Of a stretch of DNA of 64,000 nucleotides, positions 9,178-18,239 are shown one piece after another. The stretch covers positions 2,542,001 to 2,606,000 of the forward strand of contig CP139918.1 of NCBI GenBank assembly GCA_034423775.1. The letters are read 5' to 3'. A model generated the notes under the pieces. The model ran no database searches. It worked only from the letters and a program-made list of their open reading frames with translations, and was not told the origin of the DNA. Each line of letters begins with the position of its first letter. Position 1 is the first letter of the stretch. The position numbers and the translations under genes are program-made. The stretch is from Alphaproteobacteria bacterium US3C007 (GTDB lineage Bacteria; Pseudomonadota; Alphaproteobacteria; Rhodobacterales; Rhodobacteraceae).

Positions 9178-10290
9178 ATGAGCGGGGGGTCTGTTAGCTT
9201 AAAAGGCGTTACCAAAAGTTGGGGTGACACAACGGCTTTAAACAATGTTTCGCTTGATGTTCCGGCAGGTCAATTTACGGCTTTGCTAGGTCCGTCTGGA
9301 TGCGGGAAATCTACGGCGTTGCGAATTGTTTCTGGTTTGGATGATCCAACATCTGGGCAGGTGTTTATTGATGGCGAAGACGTCACGGATGCAGCGCCAG
9401 CGGCGCGCGACATTGCGATGGTGTTTCAATCTTATGCGTTGTTTCCACATCTAAGCGTAGCGGAAAACATTATTTTTGGGCTGCGCGTGCGCGGTCTGTC
9501 GCGCAGTGATCGTGACCAAAAGTTGAAGGCCGCGGCTGAGCTGCTGGGTTTGGGGCATTTGTTAGACCGTAGGCCAAGCCAATTGTCAGGCGGCCAACAG
9601 CAGCGTGTTGCTTTGGGGCGCGCGATTGTTGCCGATAAGTCTATTTTCTTAATGGATGAGCCATTGTCCAATCTTGATGCAAAGTTGCGCGCCGAGATGC
9701 GCGAAGAAATCCGCGATTTGCAACGCAGGCTTGGAGTGACGATGCTGTACGTGACGCATGATCAAGTTGAAGCGGTCACCATGGCGGATCAAGTTGTGTT
9801 GATGAATCAAGGTCAGGTTGAGCAGGTTGCATCACCGCGCGTGATGTATGAAACCCCGGCAACTTTATTTGCGGCAAAGTTTATCGGTACGCCGCCTATG
9901 GTGACGTTTTCGCCCAGCCTTTTGGCGGGCGCGGTTCCCTCAGAGCTTTTGCAGAAAAGCCAAAATTTAACCTTTGGCATTCGTCCAGAGGCGTTGGTGC
10001 CGGCTGAGAATGGCGTGATAGAAGGGCAGGTGGCCCAGGTTGAATATTTGGGCGCAGATGCGATGGTTGAATGTAAAGTTGGTGAAGAAAGCTTGCTCTG
10101 CCGAGCGCCGGGCCAAACTCGCTTGACCAGCGGAATGGCAATCAAATTGGCCTTTAATGTAAGCGATTTGCATGTGTTCGAAACGGCCTCGGGCCGGCGC
10201 GAGGATACGATGCGTTCAGAGATTGAGATGGCTTTGTCATCCCAAAACGCCGGCTCTGTGTCGGCACGTCAAACTCAAACCCAGAGGTAA
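9178..10290 (+). CDS. ABC transporter ATPase, MalK/UgpC class
   Basis: A 370-residue ATPase with Walker A GPSGCGKST, Q-loop MVFQSYALFPH, signature LSGGQQQR, Walker B IFLMDEPLSNLDAK and H-loop YVTHDQVEAVTMAD, plus a C-terminal TOBE-like domain. ATG 9178 is preferred over the in-frame GTG 15 bases upstream because an AGAGG site is correctly spaced only for the ATG. First gene of an operon ATPase, binding protein, two permeases, isomerase, DeoR regulator, possibly followed by a phosphodiesterase. Only 3 bases separate it from the binding-protein gene. Closely related to the ATPase of the leftward ugp operon. Confidence 0.88.
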   Translation: MSGGSVSLKGVTKSWGDTTALNNVSLDVPAGQFTALLGPSGCGKSTALRIVSGLDDPTSGQVFIDGEDVTDAAPAARDIAMVFQSYALFPHLSVAENIIFGLRVRGLSRSDRDQKLKAAAELLGLGHLLDRRPSQLSGGQQQRVALGRAIVADKSIFLMDEPLSNLDAKLRAEMREEIRDLQRRLGVTMLYVTHDQVEAVTMADQVVLMNQGQVEQVASPRVMYETPATLFAAKFIGTPPMVTFSPSLLAGAVPSELLQKSQNLTFGIRPEALVPAENGVIEGQVAQVEYLGADAMVECKVGEESLLCRAPGQTRLTSGMAIKLAFNVSDLHVFETASGRREDTMRSEIEMALSSQNAGSVSARQTQTQR

Positions 10291-10293
10291 ATC

Positions 10294-11577
10294 ATGTTTC
10301 CAAAAATGTTTAAGATAGCCAGTGTTGCATCCCTGACATCACTTGCAGCCGTTGGTTCGGCCTTCGCAGTCGATCTGGAATTTTATTTTCCGGTGGCCGT
10401 GGGCGGCGCTGCCGCAACTACGATTGAAAAGTTAACCGCAGATTACGTGGCCGCCAATCCTGGGGTCAATATCGAGGCAATTTATGCGGGCAGTTACGGC
10501 GATGCGGGCGTAAAAGCTTTGACCGCGGCGCGTGGCGGCAAACCACCTCAATTGTCGGTTCTTTTATCAACCCAAATGTTCACCCTGATCGATGAAGATG
10601 TTATTGTGCCATTCGACGATTTTGTCTCTGCAGAAGAGCAAGAAAGTTGGATAAATGGATTCTATCCTTCCTTTATGGAAAACAGTCAAACCGGTGGGAA
10701 AACCTACGGTATTCCGTTTCAGCGCTCAACGCCGGTTTTGTATTGGAATAAAGAAGCCTTTGCAGAGGCTGGTCTCAATCCGGATGCCGCGCCTGCAAAT
10801 TGGGATGAAATGGTTGAGTTCGGCAAAAAGCTGACCAAAAAAGACTCTAGTGGCAACGTCACGCAATGGGGCGTTCGTATTCCATCAGCGGGCTTTCCTT
10901 ATTGGTTGTTCCAGGGTCTTTCCACACCGGCAGGCGCAATCTTGGCCAATTCTGACGGCAATAAAACCAATTTCAACGATCCCAAAGTTGTTGAAGCATT
11001 AGAATATTTGGTTGATCTCTCTGCCAAGCATGGTGTGATGCAGCCAGGCTCTATCGAATGGGGTCCAACGCCAAAAGCCTTCTTCGAGGGGGAAACAGCG
11101 ATGATGTGGACAACCACGGGTAACTTGGTAAATGTGCGCACGAATGCCCCGTTTGATTTCGGTGTTGCAATGCTGCCTGCGAAAGAGCGCCGCGGCGCGC
11201 CGACAGGTGGTGGTAACTTCTATTTGTTCAAAGATTCAACGGATGAGCAAAAAGACGCTGCGGTTGATTTTGTTCAGTGGATTACAAGCCCCGAGCAAGC
11301 GGCGGTTTGGTCGATTGCCACCGGTTATGTTGCGCCGCGCCCGGACGCATGGGAAACCGATGCAATGAAAGCCTATGCTGCTGATTTCCCCCCCGCATTG
11401 GTTGCGCGAGATCAGTTGGAATTTGCGGTTGCTGAGTTATCAACCTATGAGAATGGCAAAGTAACCCAAACGTTCAATGACGCGTTGGCCTCTGCAATTG
11501 CTGGTGAAAAATCCGCTCAAGAAGCGCTTGATCAAGCGCAGGCTGCAGCGGATAGAATTCTGAAACCTTATCGTTAA
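10294..11577 (+). CDS. periplasmic sugar/glycerophosphate-type substrate-binding protein
   Basis: A 427-residue family 1 extracellular solute-binding protein. The signal peptide is MFPKMFK, a hydrophobic core and AFA before VDLEFYFPV. The central GIPFQRSTPVLYWNKEAFAEAG segment is the UgpB/MalE-like hinge region and resembles the STPVLWVNRDA stretch of the other binding protein in this window. The ligand cannot be read from sequence; glycerol-3-phosphate-like esters or a sugar are both plausible. A perfect hairpin follows the stop, as after the other binding-protein gene. Confidence 0.85.
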   Translation: MFPKMFKIASVASLTSLAAVGSAFAVDLEFYFPVAVGGAAATTIEKLTADYVAANPGVNIEAIYAGSYGDAGVKALTAARGGKPPQLSVLLSTQMFTLIDEDVIVPFDDFVSAEEQESWINGFYPSFMENSQTGGKTYGIPFQRSTPVLYWNKEAFAEAGLNPDAAPANWDEMVEFGKKLTKKDSSGNVTQWGVRIPSAGFPYWLFQGLSTPAGAILANSDGNKTNFNDPKVVEALEYLVDLSAKHGVMQPGSIEWGPTPKAFFEGETAMMWTTTGNLVNVRTNAPFDFGVAMLPAKERRGAPTGGGNFYLFKDSTDEQKDAAVDFVQWITSPEQAAVWSIATGYVAPRPDAWETDAMKAYAADFPPALVARDQLEFAVAELSTYENGKVTQTFNDALASAIAGEKSAQEALDQAQAAADRILKPYR

Positions 11578-11594
11578 GTTTCACATCATTCAGG

Positions 11595-11616
11595 CCTGCC
11601 CAGCTTGCTGGGCAGG
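11595..11616 (+). terminator. perfect hairpin between binding protein and permease
   Basis: CCTGCCCAGC and GCTGGGCAGG form a perfect 10-base-pair inverted repeat around TT (in practice an 8-9 pair stem with a tetraloop). No T-run follows, so it looks more like an mRNA-stabilising or attenuating stem after the binding-protein cistron than a full terminator. It also argues against a permease start inside it at TTG 11605. Confidence 0.65.
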
Positions 11617-11643
11617 TTCACATTTCGAAAGCGCTTCATAAAA

Positions 11644-12525
11644 ATGCGAAATTCTACCCGACATCAATGGATATATGCGTGGTTGCTGCTCAGCCCAGCG
11701 ATGATTTTTTTGATCACATTCACCCATTATCCCGCGGTGCAAACTGTTATCAGTTCGTTTTTTTCAACGGCGCGAGGACGGCGAAAATCGGTTTTCATCG
11801 GCTGGGACAATTACACGACATTAATGGCCGACGAAGTGTTTTGGAAGGTTCTGGTGAACAATTTTTGGTACGCCGTTTGGACCATTCCGCTTTCAATTAT
11901 CTTATCTTTGGCGATGGCGCTTTGGGTCAATGAAAAGCTGCGTGGACGCGGATTTTTACGTATGGCCTATTTCACACCAACGGTTCTGCCTTTGATCGCT
12001 GTTGCCAATATTTGGTTGTTTTTTTACACGCCGGGCTTTGGCTTGATTGATCAGATCCGTGGCGTGTTTGGCTACCCTGAGCAAAATTGGATGGGCTCGC
12101 CCGACACGGCGCTTTATTCAATGATTGCAGTGGCAATCTGGAAAGAGGCCGGTTTTTTCATGATCTTTTACTTGGCGGCTTTACAAACCATTCCACCCTC
12201 GTTGCGCGAGGCCGCATCGATTGAGGGGGCGGGTAAGTTCTATTATTTCCGGCGCGTCGCCTTCCCACTTTTGATGCCCACAACCCTATTCGTCTCGGTG
12301 AATGCTGTGATCAATTCCTTTCGCTTGGTGGATCATATTTTTGTGATGACCGAAGGCGGTCCAAATAATGCGTCGAGCCTCTTGTTGTTTTATATCTACG
12401 AAGTGGCATTCGATTATTGGGACACGGCTTATGCTGCAACGCTGACGGTGGTCATGCTTGCCATCTTAACGACGGTTGCAATCGGACAATTCTTTTTTCT
12501 AGATAAAAAAGTGCATTATAAATGA
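11644..12525 (+). CDS. ABC transporter permease, CUT1 type
   Basis: A 293-residue permease with about six membrane segments. It begins with a short basic head (MRNSTRHQ) and the typical first helix WIYAWLLLSPAMIFLITFTHYPA. The EAA loop reads SLREAASIEGAGKFYYFRRVAFPLLMP. ATG 11644 was chosen because the alternative TTG 39 bases upstream lies in the loop of a perfect hairpin. The stop overlaps the next permease start by 4 bases (ATGA). It forms the channel together with that gene. Confidence 0.86.
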   Translation: MRNSTRHQWIYAWLLLSPAMIFLITFTHYPAVQTVISSFFSTARGRRKSVFIGWDNYTTLMADEVFWKVLVNNFWYAVWTIPLSIILSLAMALWVNEKLRGRGFLRMAYFTPTVLPLIAVANIWLFFYTPGFGLIDQIRGVFGYPEQNWMGSPDTALYSMIAVAIWKEAGFFMIFYLAALQTIPPSLREAASIEGAGKFYYFRRVAFPLLMPTTLFVSVNAVINSFRLVDHIFVMTEGGPNNASSLLLFYIYEVAFDYWDTAYAATLTVVMLAILTTVAIGQFFFLDKKVHYK

Positions 12526-13379
12526 TCGAAAATTCTTCTCTAGCGCCCCAGTCAGTTTTGAAACGTAAGCCGTTTGATTTTGACCGCTCTTTAAACACAT
12601 TTGCCGCTTGGTGTTTGGCTCTTTTGTGGCTTTTGCCTTTGCTTTATGCTGTTTGGACGGCGTTCCATCCCAGTGAATATGAAACGCGGTTTAGCCTATT
12701 CGCACCTTTGACGTTGCAGAATTTTGTACAGGCTTGGAATGAGGCGCCGTTTGCACGGTATTTTTTAAACACTGTTATTCTTGTAACTGGCATCGTAGCA
12801 GCGCAGTTTTTCTTATGTACGCTCGCCGCTTATGCCTTCGCGCGCTTTACATTTCCAGGCCGAAACGTCCTGTTTACATTGGTGTTGCTGCAGCTTTTGG
12901 TAATGCCCGATATTTTGATTGTTCAGAATTATCAAACCATGCGGTCCTTCGGGTTGATTGATACGATCGCCGCGATTGGTCTGCCTTATATCGCTTCTGG
13001 CTTTGGGATCTTTCTGCTGCGCCAAACGTTCATGACGGTTCCCAAGGAATTAGATGAAGCCGCGCGGGTTGAGGGGTGCTCATTTTTAGGGGTATTATGG
13101 CGCGTTTACATACCACTCGCAAAACCAACCTATCTGGCATATGGGCTAGTTTCGGTGAGCCATCATTGGAACAATTTCGTCTGGCCGCTTATCGTGACCA
13201 ACTCGGTCGAAACGCGCCCGCTCACCGTTGGTTTGTCGATCTTTGCCGTTACAGATTCAGGCATACAATGGTCCGTTATAAACGCAGCCACTTTGATGAC
13301 ATCGGGCCCGTTGCTTATTGCTTTTCTGCTCTTCCAGCGGCAGTTTGTGCAAAGCTTCATTCGCGCAGGAATTAAATAG
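12522..13379 (+). CDS. ABC transporter permease, CUT1 type
   Basis: A 285-residue second permease of the importer, with six predicted helices and the EAA loop ELDEAARVEGCSFLGVLWRVYIPLAKP. ATGA overlap with the upstream permease shows translational coupling. The next gene starts 9 bases after its stop behind a GGGAGAGG site, so transcription is expected to continue into the catabolic genes. Confidence 0.86.
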   Translation: MIENSSLAPQSVLKRKPFDFDRSLNTFAAWCLALLWLLPLLYAVWTAFHPSEYETRFSLFAPLTLQNFVQAWNEAPFARYFLNTVILVTGIVAAQFFLCTLAAYAFARFTFPGRNVLFTLVLLQLLVMPDILIVQNYQTMRSFGLIDTIAAIGLPYIASGFGIFLLRQTFMTVPKELDEAARVEGCSFLGVLWRVYIPLAKPTYLAYGLVSVSHHWNNFVWPLIVTNSVETRPLTVGLSIFAVTDSGIQWSVINAATLMTSGPLLIAFLLFQRQFVQSFIRAGIK

Positions 13380-13388
13380 GGAGAGGTC

Positions 13389-14207
13389 ATGACGCTTTCG
13401 AAAATCGGAGCGGCCGTTACATTAGATAATATTGATGCGGTATTTAACTGGCTTTGCGAGCAAGACAGGCCGATTGAAATTCAAGACTTTACGCTACCAA
13501 ATATATTGTCAGGCGATCTGTCGGGTTTGGTTTCTCGCTATCAAGAAAAGCTGCAAGCTCATAAAGGGCCACGCGGGTTGCATGGGCCGTTTTTTGGCCT
13601 AGACCTTGGCAATTTGGAGACAGCTTTTCAAAAATTGATCACGGCGCGATTACTCAGCGCGTTGGAAATTTGCGAGCATATGAACGCCCAATATATGGTT
13701 ATTCATAGCCCGTTTAACGATTGGATAAAGTTGAATCAGTGGCAATATCCATTCGTGCAATCCGGCGTTATTTCTGCAATGGGTGATATTTTAAAGGTAC
13801 CTTTACAACGCGCCGCTGATATCGGATGCACGTTGGTCTTGGAAAACTGTGATGACACGGATCCGGATATGAGGATGCGCGCTGTACGTGAAATTGATCA
13901 TTTAAACCTGCAGCTTTCGGTTGATACTGGGCATGCGCAATTATCTCATTGCAATTATAAAGCCCCCTCGGTGGTGGATTTTATTGCGGCTGCAGAAAAC
14001 CGGCTCGCGCATGTTCATTTACAAGACGTGGATGGGTATGCTGATCGTCATTGGCTTCCTGGCGAAGGTGCAATTTCTTGGCAGCCCGTTATGGATGCTT
14101 TGCAAAAGAGTGAATCTGCACCGAAATTAATCATTGAAGTTCGTAAAAACATAGGGCGTGTACCCAAAACCGCCGCTTTCCTTGAGCGTTTGATTGAAAC
14201 CATGTAG
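13389..14207 (+). CDS. sugar phosphate isomerase/epimerase-like TIM-barrel protein
   Basis: A 272-residue protein of the AP-endonuclease-2/xylose-isomerase-like TIM-barrel superfamily. Metal-ligand type segments are visible: GLHGPFFGLDLGN, MVIHSPFNDW, TLVLENCDDTDP, LSVDTGHAQLSH, LAHVHLQDVDGYADRHWLPGEGAISW and LIIEVRK. These match the Glu/Asp/His/Glu metal set of sugar isomerases and epimerases. It is preceded by a GGGAGAGG ribosome binding site and sits between the importer and its DeoR regulator, so it should process the imported compound. The exact reaction is not known. Confidence 0.75.
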   Translation: MTLSKIGAAVTLDNIDAVFNWLCEQDRPIEIQDFTLPNILSGDLSGLVSRYQEKLQAHKGPRGLHGPFFGLDLGNLETAFQKLITARLLSALEICEHMNAQYMVIHSPFNDWIKLNQWQYPFVQSGVISAMGDILKVPLQRAADIGCTLVLENCDDTDPDMRMRAVREIDHLNLQLSVDTGHAQLSHCNYKAPSVVDFIAAAENRLAHVHLQDVDGYADRHWLPGEGAISWQPVMDALQKSESAPKLIIEVRKNIGRVPKTAAFLERLIETM

Positions 14208-14216
14208 GGAGCATTC

Positions 14217-14999
14217 ATGTCAGCGAAAAAGAAGAAACGGCACAAGTTAATTGAGGACATCGTTCTTGAACGTGGAGCGCTGTCTGTCGGCGCTTTGGCT
14301 GAAGTTTTGGATGTTTCGACGCAAACGATCCGCCGCGATGTGGATAAATTATGCGAAGGGGGATTGCTGAAACGGCGGCATGGTCGCGTTGAGCTATCGC
14401 CGCGGCAGTCAAACACCCCATTTGATCAGAGGCTTTCGACCAATCTGGCGGAAAAGCGTAATATTGGCGAGGCTGCAGCAGAGCTGATCCCGGATGGGGC
14501 CACTGTTTTTATTTCGATCGGATCGACGCCGCTGAGCGTGGCACGCGCGTTACGCCGCCGCAAAGGATTGACGGTTATTACCAATAATTTAAGCGCGGCG
14601 TTGGCGTTGAGCGACGAAATGACCAATCGGATTATTTTACCCGGGGGCGAATTGCGATTGCCGGATCGCGATATTTTAGGGGAAGATGTTTTGGCGTTTT
14701 TTAGCCGCTACCGCGCCGAATTTTGTATATTTGGCGTGGCAGGTATTGCTGAGGATGGATCGCTGCTTGAGTTTCATGCCGCAGAGGTGCGCGCACGTGA
14801 GCAGATTATGGCAAACTCGCAACGGTCGATCCTTGTGATTGATCATTCGAAATTTGGCCGCTTGGCACCGGCAGCAGGTGAAAATATTGCCGATGTTGAT
14901 ACGGTTATCCTTGATCGTTTGCCAAATGGAAATTATGCGACTTTGCTTGAAAGCTTGCAGGATAACCTGATCCTAACAGATGCTGGTAGTCCTGTTTGA
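14217..14999 (+). CDS. DeoR/GlpR-family transcriptional regulator
   Basis: A 260-residue DeoR-type repressor. The N-terminal winged helix (about residues 8-60) contains GALSVGALAEVLDVSTQTIRRDVDKLCEGGLLKRRHG, and the C-terminal DeoRC sensor domain (about 75-240) has the sugar-phosphate-type loops IFISIGSTPLSVARAL, ITNNLSAALAL and FGVAGIAEDGSLLEF. Family members sense phosphorylated sugars or polyols such as glycerol-3-phosphate. Being the sixth gene of the operon, it probably controls that operon; T/G repeat clusters upstream of the first gene are candidate sites. Confidence 0.85.
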   Translation: MSAKKKKRHKLIEDIVLERGALSVGALAEVLDVSTQTIRRDVDKLCEGGLLKRRHGRVELSPRQSNTPFDQRLSTNLAEKRNIGEAAAELIPDGATVFISIGSTPLSVARALRRRKGLTVITNNLSAALALSDEMTNRIILPGGELRLPDRDILGEDVLAFFSRYRAEFCIFGVAGIAEDGSLLEFHAAEVRAREQIMANSQRSILVIDHSKFGRLAPAAGENIADVDTVILDRLPNGNYATLLESLQDNLILTDAGSPV

Positions 15000-15098
15000 T
15001 AGCGGGTTATTTCTACCCTAGCCTGAAAATTAACAGGTTCTGTTAAGGTGTTTAAGATGCGCAGACGAGTGATGATGCGAGGCCTATGAGGTGCTAAA

Positions 15099-15899
15099 AT
15101 GACCCAATTCTTACAAATCTCTGATACGCATATTGTGAAACCAGGTAGCCTTGTCTCTGGGCGCTTGGAAACTTCGGGCCCTTTAAAGCGATTGGCTTTA
15201 CGCATAGCAGAGCTGCAATTTGAAGTTGGACCGCTCGATGGCATCGTTGTAACGGGCGACGTGAGCGATGATGGCACGGCAGAAAGCTATGCGCTTTTCA
15301 AATCAATTCTGAAGCCTTTGGATCTGCCAATTTTTTGTATTCCTGGAAATCATGATGCTCGCGCACCTTTTCGCGCAGCATTTGACGGAGCAGGTTATTT
15401 GCCAAAGGCCGGTAAGTTGAACTGGCAACATAGGCTTGGCGCTTTGCAAGTTATTGGTCTTGATACCTTGATCGAAGGGCAGGGGGGTGGAGAATTAGAT
15501 CAAGACTCTTTGCAGTTTTTGAAGACATGTTTAGCAGATTTGAAACAGGCCCCCGCGGTTGTGATGATGCATCACCCACCTTTTAAATCTGGAATGGCGT
15601 TTATGGATTCCATCGGCCTGCAGAACGGCACTGAGCAGCTTAGCGAGATCCTAGCTGAATATCAGGGTGAAATTTTGGTGTTATGCGGACATATTCATAG
15701 AAATATATCAACCCGCTTGGCGGGCCACACTGTTATATCGGCACCTTCGGTTTGCAGCAGTTTTCTGTTTAACACCCATCACGATGCCCCGATCGGATTT
15801 TTAAAACAAGAGGGTGGCGTATTGCTGCATCAATGGGCCGAGGGGTTTAAGTCAATCCGCATTGAGCCAGTGCGTGGAGATGGCCCATTTGGGTTTTAA
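15099..15899 (+). CDS. calcineurin-like metallophosphoesterase (CpdA/GpdQ-like)
   Basis: A 266-residue metallophosphodiesterase. All signature blocks of the class III cyclic-nucleotide phosphodiesterase/GpdQ family are present: QISDTHI (Asp8/His10 region), VTGDVSDDG, PGNHDAR, MMHHPPF and LCGHIHRN. No signal peptide. Relatives hydrolyse cAMP, glycerophosphodiesters or other diesters. Following an importer with DeoR control, and with a GDPD enzyme in the neighbouring operon, a glycerophosphodiester-type substrate is attractive but unproven. A 99-base gap separates it from the DeoR gene, so it may have its own promoter. Confidence 0.8.
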   Translation: MTQFLQISDTHIVKPGSLVSGRLETSGPLKRLALRIAELQFEVGPLDGIVVTGDVSDDGTAESYALFKSILKPLDLPIFCIPGNHDARAPFRAAFDGAGYLPKAGKLNWQHRLGALQVIGLDTLIEGQGGGELDQDSLQFLKTCLADLKQAPAVVMMHHPPFKSGMAFMDSIGLQNGTEQLSEILAEYQGEILVLCGHIHRNISTRLAGHTVISAPSVCSSFLFNTHHDAPIGFLKQEGGVLLHQWAEGFKSIRIEPVRGDGPFGF

Positions 15900-16987
15900 A
15901 AGGGGTGCGTGCTGTGGGTCCAGCTTTGCCATGTTAAGATGAAGGTTAGCGTTCCTGTCGCGCGCTGAACTCTATCAGGCGTCTTGGAAAGTGAAGACTT
16001 ATTGCTGAACACGGCTGTTCGGGCCTAAATAGATTTAACAGCCCTATGAGGGCCTTGGACATCTCAAGCGGAGGTGGAGGTGAACGCGAAGCGGGAGTTC
16101 AGCGTCGCAACACGCAGTCACAAGAACCAAAGCATCATGCCAATGACCATTGGTCTCGGAGAATCGTTTCGCTTTATCTTCATCACACTTTCGTTTCTGA
16201 GGCATTCTATGTCATACGCGTTACATTTCGTTAATGGCTCAGTTTGCAGGGGCTTGCTTCAAGTTTAGGCGCATCGTCTTGTTGAACCAAAGAGAATAGA
16301 CATAAGATATCACATGCGTTTGCGGCTCTGACGTTTTCTAGAAAGTGGCTTCGAAATTATCAAAATTGAAGTCCATTTGTGATACTTTTGCCAGTTTGTA
16401 ACGCTATAATGCGCAAAAAATACACATTACTCGAAACGATCTAGATAACGGTGATTTTGAGAAGACTGAATGTAGGCGGGCGCAGTTTCCATCAAACTGG
16501 TTGCTGCCGAATTTGCCGCGGTAAAAGGGAATTTGCAGGGAACCTTTTGGGATCCTTTCCCGGATTGGGTATTTTGTTGATTTCCATATAGTTTCCGTAA
16601 ATGTTTACAGACTGTTACGCGGTTATTTCTGGTTTTTTCGCAACAGGGAAAGAAATCAGATTAGCAGGCAGGCAAAGTAACTGATTAGGGAAGTAAATTT
16701 CTGACAAATTTACGGTGATTTTGAAAACATAATTATCTGTTCGGTAGGCTGCTCTTCCCCCATTAGCAGATATTTGATCCCAGTGCAGCAAATGGTGGCG
16801 TTGAGTCCAATCTGTGGGTACAATTTCAGTGCCGCGCGCGCTGGCAGCACCTGAAACTTTATATTCGCGTGTTGTCATGTCAAACTACCGCGTTAGAGCC
16901 CATCGTTCATTTGGCTCGTATAATACTTTTAAACGTCCATAGCGTTTTTCGGACGAATTCGAACATGACAACCCTTAAAGCGCTAAT
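15900..16987. other. about 1.1 kb with no secure gene
   Basis: Between the phosphodiesterase and the leftward SQR gene no reading frame has a recognisable product. Short ORFs around 16046-16270 have poor ribosome binding sites and unlikely composition. Only a leftward 87-codon frame at 16615-16878 is listed, with low confidence. The composition is mixed and gives no clear sign of an IS remnant. Confidence 0.5.
16615..16878 (-). CDS. possible small hypothetical protein
   Basis: An 87-codon frame starting MTTREYKVSGAASARG. The product is soluble-looking, with no recognised domain. There is no clear Shine-Dalgarno sequence ahead of the ATG. It lies in an otherwise empty kilobase and may be a chance frame or a gene relic. 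Confidence 0.2.
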   Translation of the reverse strand: MTTREYKVSGAASARGTEIVPTDWTQRHHLLHWDQISANGGRAAYRTDNYVFKITVNLSEIYFPNQLLCLPANLISFPVAKKPEITA

Positions 16988-18202
16988 CTAAGAGGTCGTT
17001 TTTGCCAGCCATTCTTTGCCTTTCAACATGGCATTCCAATAGATCCAGGGCAGAACTGACTTTTTTAGGAACCATGCGGCGCGCCTTGGCTTTGTGCTGT
17101 CCCACGGAAAGCTGGGCATGAGTTTTCCACCATAACCGAACTCTGCCAAAATAATTTTGCCGTGTTCGACGGTTAGCGGGCACGATCCATACCCATCATA
17201 GGCTTGCGGCATCGCGGCGTTCTTCATCTGCGCAATCAGATTGTCAGCCACAATTGGGGCTTGTTTACGCGCGGCGGCTGCTGTTTTGGCATTGGGGGTT
17301 GAGGTTACATCCCCAAGGCCAAAGATATTTGGGGCGATAGTGCTTTGCATCGTCGATTGGTCAACAGCCATCCAGCCAGCTTCGTTTGCAAGGGGGCTGT
17401 CTTTGATAAAGTCTGGCGCGCATTGGGGTGGACAGACATGCAGCATATCAAATTTGCGCTCTACCAGCCGCGGATCTTCGCCTTCTTTGGCCACCTTGAA
17501 GGTTGCTATCTGATTGGGGCCGTCGACCTTCACCAGAGTATACCCAAAGTCGAGATTTATTCCGTAGCGGTCCACGTATTCCATTAGCGGAGGCACATAA
17601 TCTGCGCAGCCGAAGAGGACCGGCCCTGCATTGCAGAATGACACATCGATATCTTTGATTTTACCCGCCTGCATCCAGGTTGAGCATGACAAGTACATTG
17701 CTTTTTGCGGCGCGCCTGCGCATTTGATCGGCATAGGCGGTTGGGTGAAAATAGCTTTTTCCCCGCGCATTTTTTGAACCAGTTCCCATGTGTAAGGTGC
17801 AAGATCATATCGGTAGTTCGAGGTCACGCCGTTTCGACCAAGCGCTTCCTCAAGCCCCTCAATCGCAGCCCAATCTAGCTGAAGCCCCGCCGCCACTACG
17901 AGAGAGTCATAAGTAAGCGCCTTTCCGTCTTCAAGCTTGACGCTATTCTCGTCTGGTTGAAACGATGCGACGGTCCCTCTTATGTGTGTCACATAAGAAG
18001 GCATGACACTGGCCGTGGATCGTGCCGTTTCTTCCTTTTTGAAAACGCCGGCACCCACCATGGTCCAGCCTGGCTGGTAGTAGTGGGTCGGTGAGGGCTC
18101 GATAATAGCTATATCCAGAGACGCGTCCCGTTTATGCAGGCTGGCTGCCGTTGCAATACCCGCGGCGCCGCCACCTACGATAAGTATTTGATGATCTGCC
18201 AT
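16988..18202 (-). CDS. sqr: sulfide:quinone oxidoreductase
   Basis: A 404-residue flavoprotein of the SQR family, expected to oxidise sulfide at the membrane surface and pass electrons to quinone while making a persulfide. The N-terminal FAD site is ILIVGGGAAGIATAASL. Family-typical blocks are HYYQPGWTMVGAG, TQPPMPIKCAGAPQK with a likely redox Cys161, FGLGDVTSTPNAKTAAAARKQAP (FAD site 2) and YGSCPLTVEHGKIILAEF with Cys341, the second redox Cys. Gene order with a persulfide-dioxygenase-like MBL gene 37 bases upstream is the standard bacterial sulfide detoxification pair. The next gene upstream is formaldehyde dehydrogenase, which links the module to methanethiol oxidation. Confidence 0.87.
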   Translation of the reverse strand: MADHQILIVGGGAAGIATAASLHKRDASLDIAIIEPSPTHYYQPGWTMVGAGVFKKEETARSTASVMPSYVTHIRGTVASFQPDENSVKLEDGKALTYDSLVVAAGLQLDWAAIEGLEEALGRNGVTSNYRYDLAPYTWELVQKMRGEKAIFTQPPMPIKCAGAPQKAMYLSCSTWMQAGKIKDIDVSFCNAGPVLFGCADYVPPLMEYVDRYGINLDFGYTLVKVDGPNQIATFKVAKEGEDPRLVERKFDMLHVCPPQCAPDFIKDSPLANEAGWMAVDQSTMQSTIAPNIFGLGDVTSTPNAKTAAAARKQAPIVADNLIAQMKNAAMPQAYDGYGSCPLTVEHGKIILAEFGYGGKLMPSFPWDSTKPRRAAWFLKKSVLPWIYWNAMLKGKEWLAKTTS

Positions 18203-18239
18203 TATATTAGGGGCCTCCCAACCCTTGCCCTAACGAGCC

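Noticed and set aside
16046..16268. Two overlapping 60-codon frames after the phosphodiesterase
   Set aside because: No ribosome binding sites, odd composition and no recognisable product.
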